From: a virus
Strand: one strand, 5' to 3'
Virus record (IMG/VR): IMGVR_UViG_3300043409_002042
Coordinates: 26,574-90,573 of that record
Length of the DNA stretch: 64,000 bases
A model generated the notes under the pieces. The model searched no databases, was not told the origin of the DNA, and saw only the letters and a program-made list of their open reading frames with translations. Positions within the stretch are counted from its first letter, which is position 1, and every line of letters starts with the position of its first letter. Positions 1 through 9,012 of the stretch are shown piece by piece. Both the position numbers and the translations under genes were made by a program.

Positions 1-135
1 GCTATGATTGAGTACGATCTGGCCCGTGCGCTTGGCTTGTGGATTTACGCGCTGGATCCAGCTGGGGACGGCGCCGAGCCCAGCTTGACGCTTGTGCACC
101 AGGGCGGCGACGACGTGCCAGGTCGCATCGCATGA
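1..135 (+). CDS. C-terminal end of an unidentified protein (partial)
   Basis: An open frame runs from the first base to a TGA at 133-135 and gives the last 44 residues of a protein that begins upstream of the window. The stop overlaps the next start as ATGA (ATG at 132), the usual sign of translational coupling to the helicase gene that follows. The fragment ends GGDDVPGRIA and I recognise no family in it. It is probably part of the same replication operon. Confidence 0.6.
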   Translation, partial: AMIEYDLARALGLWIYALDPAGDGAEPSLTLVHQGGDDVPGRIA

Positions 136-1688
136 GTTTGCGCGACGCTCTTGCCGGTGTGCCCCTGCGCCAGACGGTGGTGGCCGAGCCCCAGCCAGCG
201 GCGGCCCCGAGCCTGCGCGACTATCAAGAGGACTTTGTGCATCAGGTGCGGATGGAGTACCGGAGCGGGCATAAGGCGGTGTTGCTTGTGGCAGCTACAG
301 GGGCCGGCAAGACCGTGGTGTTCAGCTACATCGCCCGTTCTGCGGCTCAAAAAGGCTCACGGGTGCTGATTCTTGCCCACCGCGACCAACTGATCAAACA
401 GGCCAGCAGAAAGCTGACCGAGAACGGGGTTCAGCACGGCATCATCATGGCTGGCTTCACCCCTGCCCCGCGCCGCCTGGTGCAGGTGGCCAGCGTGCAG
501 ACGCTGGTGCGCCGGATCGAAAAGCTCAAAGCGGTAGGCGCGACGTTCGACCTGATCGTCATCGATGAGGCTCACCTGTCGGCGGCCGCCAGCTACATGA
601 GGGTGCTGGCGGCCTGGCCAGACGCCCGAGTCTTGGGTGTGACGGGCTCGCCGATCCGCCTGGACGGCAAAGGGCTGGGTCGTCAAGCCGGGGGCTGTTT
701 TGACACCCTGGTGCAGGGGATTTCAATCCGGCAACTGATCGACCAGGGCTACCTCGTTCGCCCTCGCGTTTTCGCGTCGAAGGACGTGATCGATATGTCC
801 GGCATCAAGAAGATCGGCGGGGACTTTGACACCCATGCCGTGGCCGAGCTGATGGACAAGCCCAAGATCACCGGCGACGCGATCGCGGCGTACCGCAAGC
901 ATTGCCCCGGTGTGGGTGCCGTGGCGTGGTGCGCCAACGTCGCCCATGCGCAGCACGTGGCTGCAGAGTTCAATGCGTCCGGTATCCCGGCTGTGGCCCT
1001 GTGCGGCGAAGACGACAGCGTGGCGCGCGACAAGGCGCTGGCCGACCTGACTGCTGGCCGCATCAAAGTGATCACGTTTGCCATGCTGCTGGTCGAGGGC
1101 GTGGACTGCCCGTCGATCGGCGCCGTCATCCTTCTGCGGCCCACGATGTCGCTGTCGTCTTACCTGCAGGTGATTGGGCGCGGCCTGCGTCCGATCTTTG
1201 CGCCGGGCATGCCGCTGGACACGGCTGAGCAACGCTTCGCCGCGATTGACGCGGGCCCCAAGGGGCGGTCGTGCTTTGTGATCGACCACGCTGGTCTGAC
1301 TTTTCGCCACGGCATGGCCGACGAGGAGCGCGAGTGGTCGCTGGATGGTGCCAAGAAGAAAAAGGGCAAGAAAAAAGAGACCGATAACGTCGTGCCAGTG
1401 GCACAATGCCCCAAGTGCTTTGCAGTCTTCGAACCCGCCGATGTGTGCCCCAATTGTGGCCACGTCATGGAGAAGAAGGTGCGCAAGGGGCCCGAGCATG
1501 TCGACGGTGAGCTGACCGAGGTGACCGCCGAAATGGCGGACGCGATCCGGCGGCAGCGCCGCGCTGAGGTCTATGCGGCGAAGACGTTGGACGACTTGAA
1601 ATCAATCGGGGCGGCCAAGGGTTACAGCCCTGGCTGGGCAAAGCACATTTACGAAGCGCGCCAGCGCAAGGCAGCAAGCCGGGCCTGA
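132..1688 (+). CDS. DEAD/DEAH-box (SF2) helicase with C-terminal zinc ribbon
   Basis: A 518-residue superfamily 2 helicase of the phage Rad25/UvsW-like type, expected to unwind or remodel DNA during replication. Visible motifs are a Q-motif-like RDYQ near residue 28, Walker A ATGAGKT with Lys60, DEAH at 145-148, and motif VI QVIGRGLRP near 346. After the helicase core comes a Lys-rich stretch and a CxxC...CxxC zinc ribbon (Cys426, 429, 439, 442), then a basic tail. I chose ATG 132 because it overlaps the upstream stop as ATGA; an in-frame GTG at 39 would add a basic extension that reads like an out-of-frame part of the upstream gene. The SSB gene follows 27 bases later. The family is clear; the exact substrate is not. 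Confidence 0.9.
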   Translation: MSLRDALAGVPLRQTVVAEPQPAAAPSLRDYQEDFVHQVRMEYRSGHKAVLLVAATGAGKTVVFSYIARSAAQKGSRVLILAHRDQLIKQASRKLTENGVQHGIIMAGFTPAPRRLVQVASVQTLVRRIEKLKAVGATFDLIVIDEAHLSAAASYMRVLAAWPDARVLGVTGSPIRLDGKGLGRQAGGCFDTLVQGISIRQLIDQGYLVRPRVFASKDVIDMSGIKKIGGDFDTHAVAELMDKPKITGDAIAAYRKHCPGVGAVAWCANVAHAQHVAAEFNASGIPAVALCGEDDSVARDKALADLTAGRIKVITFAMLLVEGVDCPSIGAVILLRPTMSLSSYLQVIGRGLRPIFAPGMPLDTAEQRFAAIDAGPKGRSCFVIDHAGLTFRHGMADEEREWSLDGAKKKKGKKKETDNVVPVAQCPKCFAVFEPADVCPNCGHVMEKKVRKGPEHVDGELTEVTAEMADAIRRQRRAEVYAAKTLDDLKSIGAAKGYSPGWAKHIYEARQRKAASRA

Positions 1689-1715
1689 GACCGGTGATTT
1701 TTTAAAGGGGAATTT

Positions 1716-2159
1716 GTGGCTTCATTTCATCAAACAATAATTGTCGGGCACCTTGGGCGGGACCCGGAAAGCCGAAACCTGCCCAGCGGCGACGCTGTGT
1801 GCAACTTTTCAGTTGCCGTCACCGAAAAGTGGAAGGACAAGGCAGGCGACACCAAAGAGCAGACCACCTGGTACCGCGTGAACGCCTTCGGGAAACTGGC
1901 AGAAATATGCGGGCAGTATCTAAAAAAGGGCAGCTTGGTCATGTTGACCGGCAAAATGCAGGCCCGAAAGTTCGAGAAGGACGGCGTTGAGCGCGAGTCC
2001 TGGGAACTCAAGGCCGACCAGCTGCAGATGCTGAGTGGCCGCGATGGCGCTGCTGGCGGCGGTGCACCTGCGCAGCGTCCAGCTGCGGCTCCTGCGGCGC
2101 GTCCGGCTGCGGCTCCTGCAGGCGGCTTTGATGACATGGACGACGATATACCATTCTAA
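1716..2159 (+). CDS. ssb: Single-stranded DNA-binding protein
   Basis: A 147-residue SSB. The N-terminal 105 residues form the OB fold with typical SSB stretches (VGHLGRDPE, TTWYRV, KKGSLVMLTG). A low-complexity Ala/Pro linker leads to the acidic tip DDDIPF, the signature that recruits replication and repair partners. It protects single-stranded DNA at the phage fork and its tail could recruit host enzymes. The start is GTG at 1716, preceded by AAAGGGG at a good Shine-Dalgarno distance. The gene sits between the helicase and a nuclease in a rightward replication operon. Confidence 0.95.
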   Translation: MASFHQTIIVGHLGRDPESRNLPSGDAVCNFSVAVTEKWKDKAGDTKEQTTWYRVNAFGKLAEICGQYLKKGSLVMLTGKMQARKFEKDGVERESWELKADQLQMLSGRDGAAGGGAPAQRPAAAPAARPAAAPAGGFDDMDDDIPF

Positions 2160-2173
2160 TTTTTTGTAGCATC

Positions 2174-2770
2174 ATGAGCGATTTTAACGAGCCCGGATAT
2201 GAAAAACTGGCCGCTGTCCTGCAGCGCGCATACGACCAAGCCGCCAAGGGCAAGGGCAAGGAGCGCCACGCCGCTGGCGAGCCATTCCACGAGCAGGTCA
2301 TGCAGATCATCGGAGCCCGCAAGTTTGGCGTCGGCTCCCTGCTGTGTCAGGCTTTCAAGAAGTCTGATGAGACCCAGAGCCTGCCGCTTGATCGCGGCGT
2401 GAACGAGCTCTTGGGGGCCATTGTGTACTTGGCTGGGGCTGTGATCGCGCGCGAGGCCGAGGGTGATGGCGGCGAGACGGGGATGGAGGTCCAAAGTTAC
2501 ACTGAGAGAGAAGCAGCCAGCCGCGCTATAGCACTGGCGGCTGGTTTTGTGCGCAATGAATCCACCCCTGAGGAAAGAAAACCGCAAAACGCCAAGGTGG
2601 AGAGCGACTGGATCGGTTGGTTCGGGGGTGTGATGCCGGTTCCGGCCCATCAAGCGGTACGGGTTAGATTTAGAAACGGCATAGAGAGCGTTGGTGTAGC
2701 GGGCCATCTTGACTGGGGTCATAATGACAATCCCTATGACATCGTGACCTACCGTGACCTACAAACTTGA
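2174..2770 (+). CDS. Conserved phage hypothetical with C-terminal DUF551-like tail
   Basis: A 198-residue soluble protein. The first 100 residues (FHEQVMQIIGARKFGVGSLL, then a helical stretch) resemble uncharacterised phage early proteins. The last 45 residues (WIGWFGGVMPVPAHQ ... WGHNDNPYDIVTYRD) follow the W-x-P-V ... W-h-x-x-x-x-D-I-V-x-Y-R pattern seen at the ends of many phage accessory proteins. No catalytic motif is evident. It starts 14 bases after the SSB stop and ends 3 bases before the nuclease start, so it is in the replication operon. The function is unknown. Confidence 0.75.
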   Translation: MSDFNEPGYEKLAAVLQRAYDQAAKGKGKERHAAGEPFHEQVMQIIGARKFGVGSLLCQAFKKSDETQSLPLDRGVNELLGAIVYLAGAVIAREAEGDGGETGMEVQSYTEREAASRAIALAAGFVRNESTPEERKPQNAKVESDWIGWFGGVMPVPAHQAVRVRFRNGIESVGVAGHLDWGHNDNPYDIVTYRDLQT

Positions 2771-2773
2771 GCC

Positions 2774-3211
2774 ATGACCACCGAAAGCACCGTACTTCGG
2801 CAGGTCTGGCTGGCACTCGGCTCACGCTGCAGGCTTTTCCGCGTCAATACCGGCAAGGCCTGGGTGTGCCACGGGGAGCCGCGCTATTTGCGCGACGGGT
2901 CCGTGGTGCTGCCGCCCGGTAGCCGCCCGGTGCCGCTGGGGCTGAGCTATCCAAACGGCGACCCGGTGTCGGGCACGCCCGATCTGGTCGGCTGGTCCCC
3001 CGTGGTGGTCACCGCAGACATGGTTGGTCGCACGCTGCCTGTGTTCACCGGCGTGGAGGTCAAGGCATCCAGTGGCGGACGCAGGCGCGAGGCGCAGATC
3101 AATTTTGTCGAGCAGCTGATCAAGTCCGGCGGCATCGCTGGCTTCGCAAGCAGCGCCGATAGAGCACACGAAATTATTGATGCATGGCAGCGTGGAGAGT
3201 CTTCGCTTTGA
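2774..3211 (+). CDS. VRR-NUC domain endonuclease
   Basis: A 145-residue protein with the compact PD-(D/E)XK fold of the VRR-NUC family: GTPDLVGW supplies the metal-binding Asp and TGVEVKASSGG the E-x-K, followed by QINFVEQLIKSGGIAGFASS, the family's conserved helix and strand. Such stand-alone nucleases cut flaps, junctions or recombination intermediates; which applies here cannot be read from the sequence. It starts with ATG 3 bases after the previous stop. A hairpin with a T tract follows, so it looks like the last gene of its transcript. Confidence 0.88.
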   Translation: MTTESTVLRQVWLALGSRCRLFRVNTGKAWVCHGEPRYLRDGSVVLPPGSRPVPLGLSYPNGDPVSGTPDLVGWSPVVVTADMVGRTLPVFTGVEVKASSGGRRREAQINFVEQLIKSGGIAGFASSADRAHEIIDAWQRGESSL

Positions 3212-3312
3212 GGTATTATCGCACCCTGCACAATTTTTCACGGCTTTGCTCGAGCGCTGAATCACCCGACTGAGCCAATGTTTTACGGGCTCCCAGGCCT
3301 GGTCTGGGAAAA

Positions 3313-3355
3313 GGCGCGGACGGTCCTCCCCCCGTCTGCGCCGCCCACCTTTTTT
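3313..3355 (+). terminator. Likely rho-independent terminator
   Basis: An 11-bp GC-rich stem (3313-3323 with 3332-3342, one G-T wobble) with an 8-base loop is followed after a short gap by a run of T from 3350. A smaller hairpin (CCCAG/CTGGG) precedes it near 3290. It lies in the 200-bp gap between the nuclease and the primase. The 8-base gap between stem and T tract makes it less certain than the terminators later in the window. Confidence 0.5.
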
Positions 3356-3413
3356 AAAAACAGGGGAGGATCGCGGGGAGGCGATGTGGTCCTGAATATT
3401 TACCGGAGCGTCT

Positions 3414-6308
3414 ATGCATGACTCCGACATGGAGCGCGCAAGGTCTGCGCTGGCTTACCTCAATCCTGCTGATCGCACGCTGTGGGTGCGCGTAGCATTT
3501 GCGCTTAAATCGGAATTTGGCGACGCCGCGTTTGAGGTCTTTGACAGCTGGGGGTTCGACTCCTACCCGCGGCCTCAGAAAGAGGTTCGGGCGACGTGGA
3601 AGTCGGCAAGCGAGGGCGGATCGGTCACGATCGGCACGCTCTTTTGGGAGGCCAAGCAGGCCGGATGGAAGGACGACAGCAAGCGCACCAAGCCAAGTGC
3701 TGCTGACCTGGTCGCGCGCCGTGAGTCCGCCGAGCGCCGCCGCGCTGAGTACGAGCGCCAAGAGGCCGAGCAGCACGCTGATGCCGCTGATCGCGCGCGG
3801 TCAATCTGGGAGGCGTCACAGCCCTGTGACGCGCATGATTACCTGGATCGGAAAGCGGTGCAGTCACACGGCTTGCGCGTGGGTCGCTGGGATAAAATAG
3901 ACGGCGATACGGGCGAGATACTAGGTCATGTCGACGGGGTCTTGATGATCCCCATCATGGACCGCACGCGCAAAATCTGGAGCCTGCAGGGCATCGCGCC
4001 CGACGGGTCCAAGCTTTACCTGACGGGCGGTGCCAAGCGCGGCAATTTCTACGCGCTGGGCTCTCGTCCTCAAGCCAGCGGCGACGGTGCGCCGATCTTC
4101 GTGCTTGGAGAGGGCTATGCCACGTGCGCCAGCGTGCATGCAGCGACCGGTCACATGGTGCTGGTCTGCTTTGATACATCCAATCTTCTGCCCGTGGCCA
4201 AAGCCTTGCGCGAGCGCCTGCCAGCGGCCGTGATCTTGTTTGCTGCAGACAACGACGAGGCCGGCATCGATGAGCGCCTGGCTCGCGCAATTGAGCGTGG
4301 TGCTCACGATCCGGTTTGGGGCAGCACCAGCGGGGCTCGGTCGGTCGCCGTCACGGGAAGCGATGGCCGCCAGATTGTGATCGACAACCCGGGTATCGTT
4401 GCTGCGCGCGCGGCCGCGTCCGCTGTTTCTGGCCTGGTGGCCGTGCCTCCACCTGGAGACTTCAACGACTTGCAGGCCAGCGAGGGCCTGGAGGCCGTGG
4501 CTGGCGTGATTGATGCTGCGTTGGGCCCGGCCCCGGCCCCAGATCCCGATCCTGTTCCTCCACCAGATGACGACGACAGCGAGATTGCGTTTGACGACCT
4601 GCCTCCCCAGGCGCCGGTGGCAAGCGCCGAAATGCCGCCAGATGATGTCCCGCCCGGTGATGATATTCAGGAGGCCGACGGCTTTGCGGTCTTGGGCTAC
4701 GACCTGGACGAGTACTACATCTACCACAAGGCCAAGCAGCAGGTGATTGTGCGCCGCCGCTCCGACTTTGGCCCCACTGGGCTGGTGGAGCTGGCCCCAC
4801 TGAACTGGTGGGAGATGTTCTTTCCCTCGGCCAAGCGCGATGGCGGCGTCAATTGCACGATGGCAGCCGAGTGGCTTTTCGGCGTTGCCCACCGCCGTGG
4901 CATCTACGACGCCAGCCGCACGCGTGGGCGCGGGGCTTGGCGCGACAACCGCCGGATGGTGTTTCATCACGGCGACCACCTGACGGTGGATGGCGAGAGC
5001 TGTGGACTGTCCGAGATCAAAAGCAGTTTTGTGTACCAGATGGCACGGCCCATGCCTGCGCTGTCGGCCACTCCCGCAACGGATACCGATGGTCAGTACC
5101 TGCTGGACGTAGCCAAGATGGCGCGCTGGCAAAAGCCGGGCAGCTCGCTGATGCTGGTCGGCTGGGCGTTCCTGAGCCCTGTGTGCGGGTCACTCAAATG
5201 GCGGCCGCACATCTGGCTCACGGGCCCTGCTGGATCGGGCAAATCAAGCATTCAGTCGTCATTCCTTAATCCGCTCGTGCGCGGCATCGCGCGCAGTTTC
5301 CAGGGTGACTCGACCGAGCCTGGCATCCGGCAAAACCTGCAGGCCGACGCCATCCCCGTGATCATTGACGAGGCCGAGCCGAATGACGAGGCCGACAGGA
5401 AGCGGGTCGCCGCCATCCTGCGCATGATCCGGCAGGCCAGCTCGGAGAGCGAGGCCGAGACGGCCAAGGGCACCGTGTCCGGCGAGGGCGTGCACTACCA
5501 CATTCGCTCGATGTTTTGCCTGGCCTCGATCTCGACGATGCTGGACAAAGACAGCGACCTGAGCCGCGTCACGCCCCTGCAGCTGCGCGGTCCGGCCAAA
5601 TCGGGCGACACCGAGGACCATTGGCCCGAGCTCGAGGCGGAGCTGACAAAGATCGACGAGGACTCGACCTGGCCCCAGCGCCTGCTTGCTCGAGCGCTGG
5701 GCATGATGCCCACGATCTTAGCCACCGTCAAAGTGTTCACCACCGTGGCCGCCAAGAAGTTCGGGAGCCAGCGCCGCGGCGACCAGTTCGGGACCCTGGT
5801 CGCTGGGTCCTGGTGCTTGACGCGCTCTGACGTTCCAAGCGAGGCCGAAGCGAAGGCTTTGCTGGACTCCTACGACTGGCGCGACCACTCAACCGAAGGT
5901 GACCCAGACGATCCGCACCGGGCTCTGTCCGCGATCATGTCCTCGCTCATCCGAGTGGGCACGTCGGACGTCACCGTGCACGAGCTGGTGGCTGAGGCTG
6001 CGGGCTATCTGAGCGGCAGTACCAGCGTTGGCGCAGAGGCCGCGACGGACGTGCTCAAGCGCCACGGCATGCGCATCATGGGCGACAGCCTGGTGTTTGG
6101 GGTCACAGCCGACAACCTCAAGAAACTGACGTCAAAGACGGCCTACGCCACCGACCTTCGCGGCCAGTTGATGCGGCTGCCGGGGGCAACCAATTTTGGC
6201 AACAAAACGCTGAAATTCTCGGGGTGCACGACCAAGTGCGTGGCGGTCCCCCTGGGCCTGGTGATCGACGCGCTGCAGGCGTCGGCGTCTGACGAGGCCC
6301 CTATTTGA
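3414..6308 (+). CDS. Primase-helicase (PriCT-2, Toprim and P-loop ATPase domains)
   Basis: A 964-residue multidomain replication protein. Residues about 5-85 match the primase C-terminal PriCT-2 type (RTLWVRVAFALKSEFG ... TIGTLFWEAKQAGW). A Toprim domain follows at about 225-300, with Glu in LGEGYATCAS and the acidic ADNDEAG (Asp279, Asp281). An acidic Pro-rich linker (375-420) leads to a DUF927/D5-like helicase region with Walker A LTGPAGSGKS (Lys610) and Walker B VIIDEAE (Asp652-Glu653). It should both lay down primers and unwind at the fork. GGAG stands a few bases before the ATG. It is the largest gene of the replication block. Confidence 0.88.
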   Translation: MHDSDMERARSALAYLNPADRTLWVRVAFALKSEFGDAAFEVFDSWGFDSYPRPQKEVRATWKSASEGGSVTIGTLFWEAKQAGWKDDSKRTKPSAADLVARRESAERRRAEYERQEAEQHADAADRARSIWEASQPCDAHDYLDRKAVQSHGLRVGRWDKIDGDTGEILGHVDGVLMIPIMDRTRKIWSLQGIAPDGSKLYLTGGAKRGNFYALGSRPQASGDGAPIFVLGEGYATCASVHAATGHMVLVCFDTSNLLPVAKALRERLPAAVILFAADNDEAGIDERLARAIERGAHDPVWGSTSGARSVAVTGSDGRQIVIDNPGIVAARAAASAVSGLVAVPPPGDFNDLQASEGLEAVAGVIDAALGPAPAPDPDPVPPPDDDDSEIAFDDLPPQAPVASAEMPPDDVPPGDDIQEADGFAVLGYDLDEYYIYHKAKQQVIVRRRSDFGPTGLVELAPLNWWEMFFPSAKRDGGVNCTMAAEWLFGVAHRRGIYDASRTRGRGAWRDNRRMVFHHGDHLTVDGESCGLSEIKSSFVYQMARPMPALSATPATDTDGQYLLDVAKMARWQKPGSSLMLVGWAFLSPVCGSLKWRPHIWLTGPAGSGKSSIQSSFLNPLVRGIARSFQGDSTEPGIRQNLQADAIPVIIDEAEPNDEADRKRVAAILRMIRQASSESEAETAKGTVSGEGVHYHIRSMFCLASISTMLDKDSDLSRVTPLQLRGPAKSGDTEDHWPELEAELTKIDEDSTWPQRLLARALGMMPTILATVKVFTTVAAKKFGSQRRGDQFGTLVAGSWCLTRSDVPSEAEAKALLDSYDWRDHSTEGDPDDPHRALSAIMSSLIRVGTSDVTVHELVAEAAGYLSGSTSVGAEAATDVLKRHGMRIMGDSLVFGVTADNLKKLTSKTAYATDLRGQLMRLPGATNFGNKTLKFSGCTTKCVAVPLGLVIDALQASASDEAPI

Positions 6309-6693
6309 ACGCTCGCAGGATCTGCGAGAATGGGTTGTCTGCGGCCGTTTTGCCCGACCGCCGGAGCCTTTGGCGCGCTGCGATGATCTCTTTGTTTGCC
6401 TCTCTGTAGCGCTTGTTGGCCGCTTTTTGGCGGTCCACGAGACGTGGCTTCTCTGCGTCTTTTCCGGGGCCTGCGGCATAGACCGCCTGGGGCTTGCCGC
6501 CTTTCCCCCGCATGGGCCGGTATTCGACGATGTGCAGCTTTTCTGCTCCGCGCTGTTGGCGCTCCCAATAAATTGACGCCTGTACCGTGTTGCGTTTTTT
6601 TCCCAGGTATTCGGAGAGTTCGTCTTTCGTCATGGGCGAGACGGTCGACAAGACGTCGATGATGGCGTTGATGGTTTCGGGCTTGCTTGCCAT
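6301..6693 (-). CDS. Small winged-helix DNA-binding protein
   Basis: A 130-residue basic protein starting MASKPETINAIIDVLSTV. Residues about 18-50 (MTKDELSEYLGKKRNTVQAS) read as a helix-turn-helix, followed by a wing-like VEYRPMRGKGGKPQAVY segment and a Lys/Arg-rich tail. This is the layout of small phage winged-helix regulators or replication accessory proteins. A longer frame exists upstream, but it overlaps a non-coding gap and lacks homology-like sequence, so I chose this ATG. The gene ends 8 bases inside the primase 3' end, tail to tail. It is the last gene of the leftward operon. Confidence 0.65.
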   Translation of the reverse strand: MASKPETINAIIDVLSTVSPMTKDELSEYLGKKRNTVQASIYWERQQRGAEKLHIVEYRPMRGKGGKPQAVYAAGPGKDAEKPRLVDRQKAANKRYREANKEIIAARQRLRRSGKTAADNPFSQILRAFK

Positions 6694-6751
6694 TTTTACT
6701 GCTTTTTGGCAAAAAAGGCCCGGGTGGGCCTGGGTTTTGTGGGTTGATGAT

Positions 6752-7686
6752 TTACGGGGTTTCGTTCCATTCGCGGCCATCGAGCGCACGGCCTGCGGCT
6801 TTTTTGCCGACGCGGTAAACACCGATGTAGCTTTCAGGCCCATTCGGCTGATGGAATGGAACCACGCGGCCATCAGCGGTTAGCTTCGACGTGGTGCGCT
6901 TGATTGAAGCGTGTACCGGCTGATCAAGGTTTGCGTGTCTCTCATCAACCCACTCCCCCCACTGCTTGAACAGGAACGGCACGCCTGCAGCCTGGCACTG
7001 ATCGCGCAAGCTGCGCACCCAGACTGGGTTCATCGGGCGCGCTTGTGGGCCGCTTTCGCCGCCGACGATCACCCAATCGATTTCTTCGAGAGCGTTGCTA
7101 TGATCTCGCATGTCATTTTGGTTTGCGAACAAACCCTCACAAATGACACCGGCCCCAGCAGCGGCTCCATGCTCAGGAACCGCTTCACAGCGGGAACGGC
7201 CAACAGCTTCGGGATGTCCCGGTAGGCTTCCTTTTGGTTGCAGATCGTCGCGCCAAGCCAGACGTTCGACCACGGCTCACGCCATGAGCGCATGATGTCG
7301 CTGCACGCATCGTTAATCATCGACTCAGCGTTGCCGATTCGCTTAGTCAAAAGTAGCCAGTCCAGATGTGGCGTGTCCTCTATCAGTTGGAATAAATCGG
7401 CACGCCATTGACCCGGCACGGCGTTGTCAAACACATCGGACAGCGATGCGCAAAACACCCTGTACCGCACGCCCAAGCGCTCGGCCTCGGCGTTCCACTT
7501 GATCGGCTGCTTCCAGTTGGCTTCGCTGGTACGCTTGCGCGGCTGTCCAGCGCCCCATGTGACGCCCTGAAGCTTTGCGGGCATGCTCTTTTCTGCGTAG
7601 CAGTTGTCGCAGGCTGGGCTGACCTTCGTGCACCCGATCCATGGATTAAAAGAATGGTGGCACCATTCGATTTTGGTGTCTTTCAT
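6752..7686 (-). pseudogene. Gp37/Gp68 family (DUF5131) radical-SAM-like protein, frame broken
   Basis: The N-terminal part (7686 down to about 7160) carries the family hallmarks TKIEWCHHSFNPW and a three-Cys cluster (CTKVSPACDNCYAE), then LSDVFDNAV, WLLLTKRIGN and [12 protein letters not shown]. The C-terminal hallmarks [12 protein letters not shown] and [12 protein letters not shown] continue in another frame down to 6752. The frames join near 7150-7170, at a GGGG run; restoring one base gives a 311-residue protein of normal family length. It could be a real disruption, a sequencing error or a programmed -1 shift. The biochemical role of the family in phages is not settled. Its start overlaps the upstream stop as ATGA. 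Confidence 0.75.
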
Positions 7687-7913
7687 GCGTTTCCTTTCTT
7701 TGCCGACCTGGTGGCCTCACGCTTGAGGCGTTTCTGCTCGTCTATTGCGGCGTTGTGCGCCTCAATTTCCGCCGTGTTGTGCACCGGGCGCTGTGCCCAT
7801 GCGTGGGGCTTGCGCGGTGGCTTTACAGGTATCCGGCGTGGTGCTGTGGCAGCCATGAATTCAGGATCGCTGACCATCGCCAGTACGGCGGTGGCTAAGA
7901 GGCCGCGCATCAT
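7683..7913 (-). CDS. Small basic hypothetical protein
   Basis: A 76-residue protein with a hydrophobic start (MMRGLLATAVLAM), then a Pro/Arg-rich middle (APRRIPVKPPRKP) and a charged helical end (EAHNAAIDEQKRLKREATR). I chose ATG 7913 because it overlaps the upstream stop as ATGA; the stop of this gene likewise overlaps the start of the next as ATGA. That tight coupling on both sides argues it is translated although I recognise no family. The hydrophobic N-terminus could be a weak membrane anchor. Confidence 0.65.
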   Translation of the reverse strand: MMRGLLATAVLAMVSDPEFMAATAPRRIPVKPPRKPHAWAQRPVHNTAEIEAHNAAIDEQKRLKREATRSAKKGNA

Positions 7914-8878
7914 GCCTCGCCCCCTTCCTTGGGTGCGGCTGGCAGGGGCATCCAATAAATATTGATTGCTGTGTGGGGTTCTTTTGCCCACTGGCAAATC
8001 TCGCTTCCCAGCCAGTAATCCGGTCGTACATCGCCCCTGCTGTCGCAAACAATGATCCACCTGCCATCCTTCGGAGCTGTCTTGATGGTCTGCCACCCAT
8101 CCTGCACCGTCGCTGGCTTGGTTTCTGCCGCTGACTGCGCTGTGATGCCGTGGGCATCGCTTTTAATTGATGCGGCAAACGCATTTAGCTGATAGTGTCT
8201 TGCCTCCCAAAACCCGCTCAAGCCGTGCCATTTCATGCCAACTTTTAAAGCCAACTCATCAACTGGCAGCACGGGCACCGCTGGGGCCGTATAGGCGGGT
8301 GGGGTGGTGTATAGGTCGGCAGCTTTAAACCAACGGGCATCACAGTCCGTAATATAGCCCGTCATGGTGATGCGGGTGCGTCCGGTCTCGCCATTTTGCC
8401 AAAGTGTCGCCACTGGCTCCTGCACAAGTGTTGGTATTTCCCCCTTCACGATCCAGTCTGCGACATCATCGAAATAGTCAGGCAGGTCGCCAATGACGCA
8501 AAGCGTTTTGATGGCGTCTGCAATGTCCATCTTGCTCAGTGGGGCGTCTGGCTCGGTGGTGGGCTGTGCACCCTGTTGGTTCGCGGCCAGCCATTCGCCC
8601 ATCATCTTGCCCACGTCTGCCCAGTTGTCGGCATGGCGTTCAATCAGGTGGTAGGCGATTCCGCCATCCATGCCCGCCCATTCTTGGCTGTTTGTTGGGA
8701 CTGTTGGCTTTGCTGGCTCCACGTACTCCACCAGCTGCACCGCCCGGTGGGGGGCGTTGCTGGGATGGTGTCGGTTTGCTGATTGCGCCTCTTGCTCAGC
8801 GTCCTGTTTGTCGTTGCACGGCGTTGTCATGCCGTGCTTGTCCACGCAGTACCAGCGCGGTGTTGTTGCTTGTGTCAT
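7910..8878 (-). CDS. Phage accessory protein with C-terminal DUF551 domain
   Basis: A 322-residue protein of the Eaa-like mosaic type common in phage early regions. The segment PVATLWQNGETG ... ARWFKAADLYTTPP is the recurring phage LYT-P module. The C-terminus (DGWQTIKTAPKDGRWIIV ... NIYWMPLPAAP) is a clear DUF551 domain. No enzymatic motif is visible. The start ATG overlaps the stop of the 45-residue gene upstream as ATGA, and its own stop overlaps the next start in the same way. Such proteins are thought to act early in the host cell, but the function is unknown. Confidence 0.8.
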   Translation of the reverse strand: MTQATTPRWYCVDKHGMTTPCNDKQDAEQEAQSANRHHPSNAPHRAVQLVEYVEPAKPTVPTNSQEWAGMDGGIAYHLIERHADNWADVGKMMGEWLAANQQGAQPTTEPDAPLSKMDIADAIKTLCVIGDLPDYFDDVADWIVKGEIPTLVQEPVATLWQNGETGRTRITMTGYITDCDARWFKAADLYTTPPAYTAPAVPVLPVDELALKVGMKWHGLSGFWEARHYQLNAFAASIKSDAHGITAQSAAETKPATVQDGWQTIKTAPKDGRWIIVCDSRGDVRPDYWLGSEICQWAKEPHTAINIYWMPLPAAPKEGGEA

Positions 8879-9012
8879 TTCTTCTCCTCATTTGTTGGAT
8901 AAGGGTCTTGTCCAGCATCAATGCAGTCAAGTACACGTAAAAGCTCTTGCTTTTGAGCCTCCCAGGCGGCGTCCCTAGCAGCGTCCCCTGTGTCTAAGTC
9001 AATCCAATTCAT
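8875..9012 (-). CDS. 45-residue acidic hypothetical protein
   Basis: A short leftward frame from ATG 9012 encodes MNWIDLDTGDAARDAAWEAQ and on to NEEKK, rich in Asp, Ala and Glu and probably helical. Both ends are ATGA overlaps: its start with the stop of the membrane protein gene, and its stop with the start of the DUF551 gene. GAGGAGAAG near its end would serve as Shine-Dalgarno for the next gene. The perfect coupling is the main reason for calling it. Its function is unknown. Confidence 0.6.
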   Translation of the reverse strand: MNWIDLDTGDAARDAAWEAQKQELLRVLDCIDAGQDPYPTNEEKK

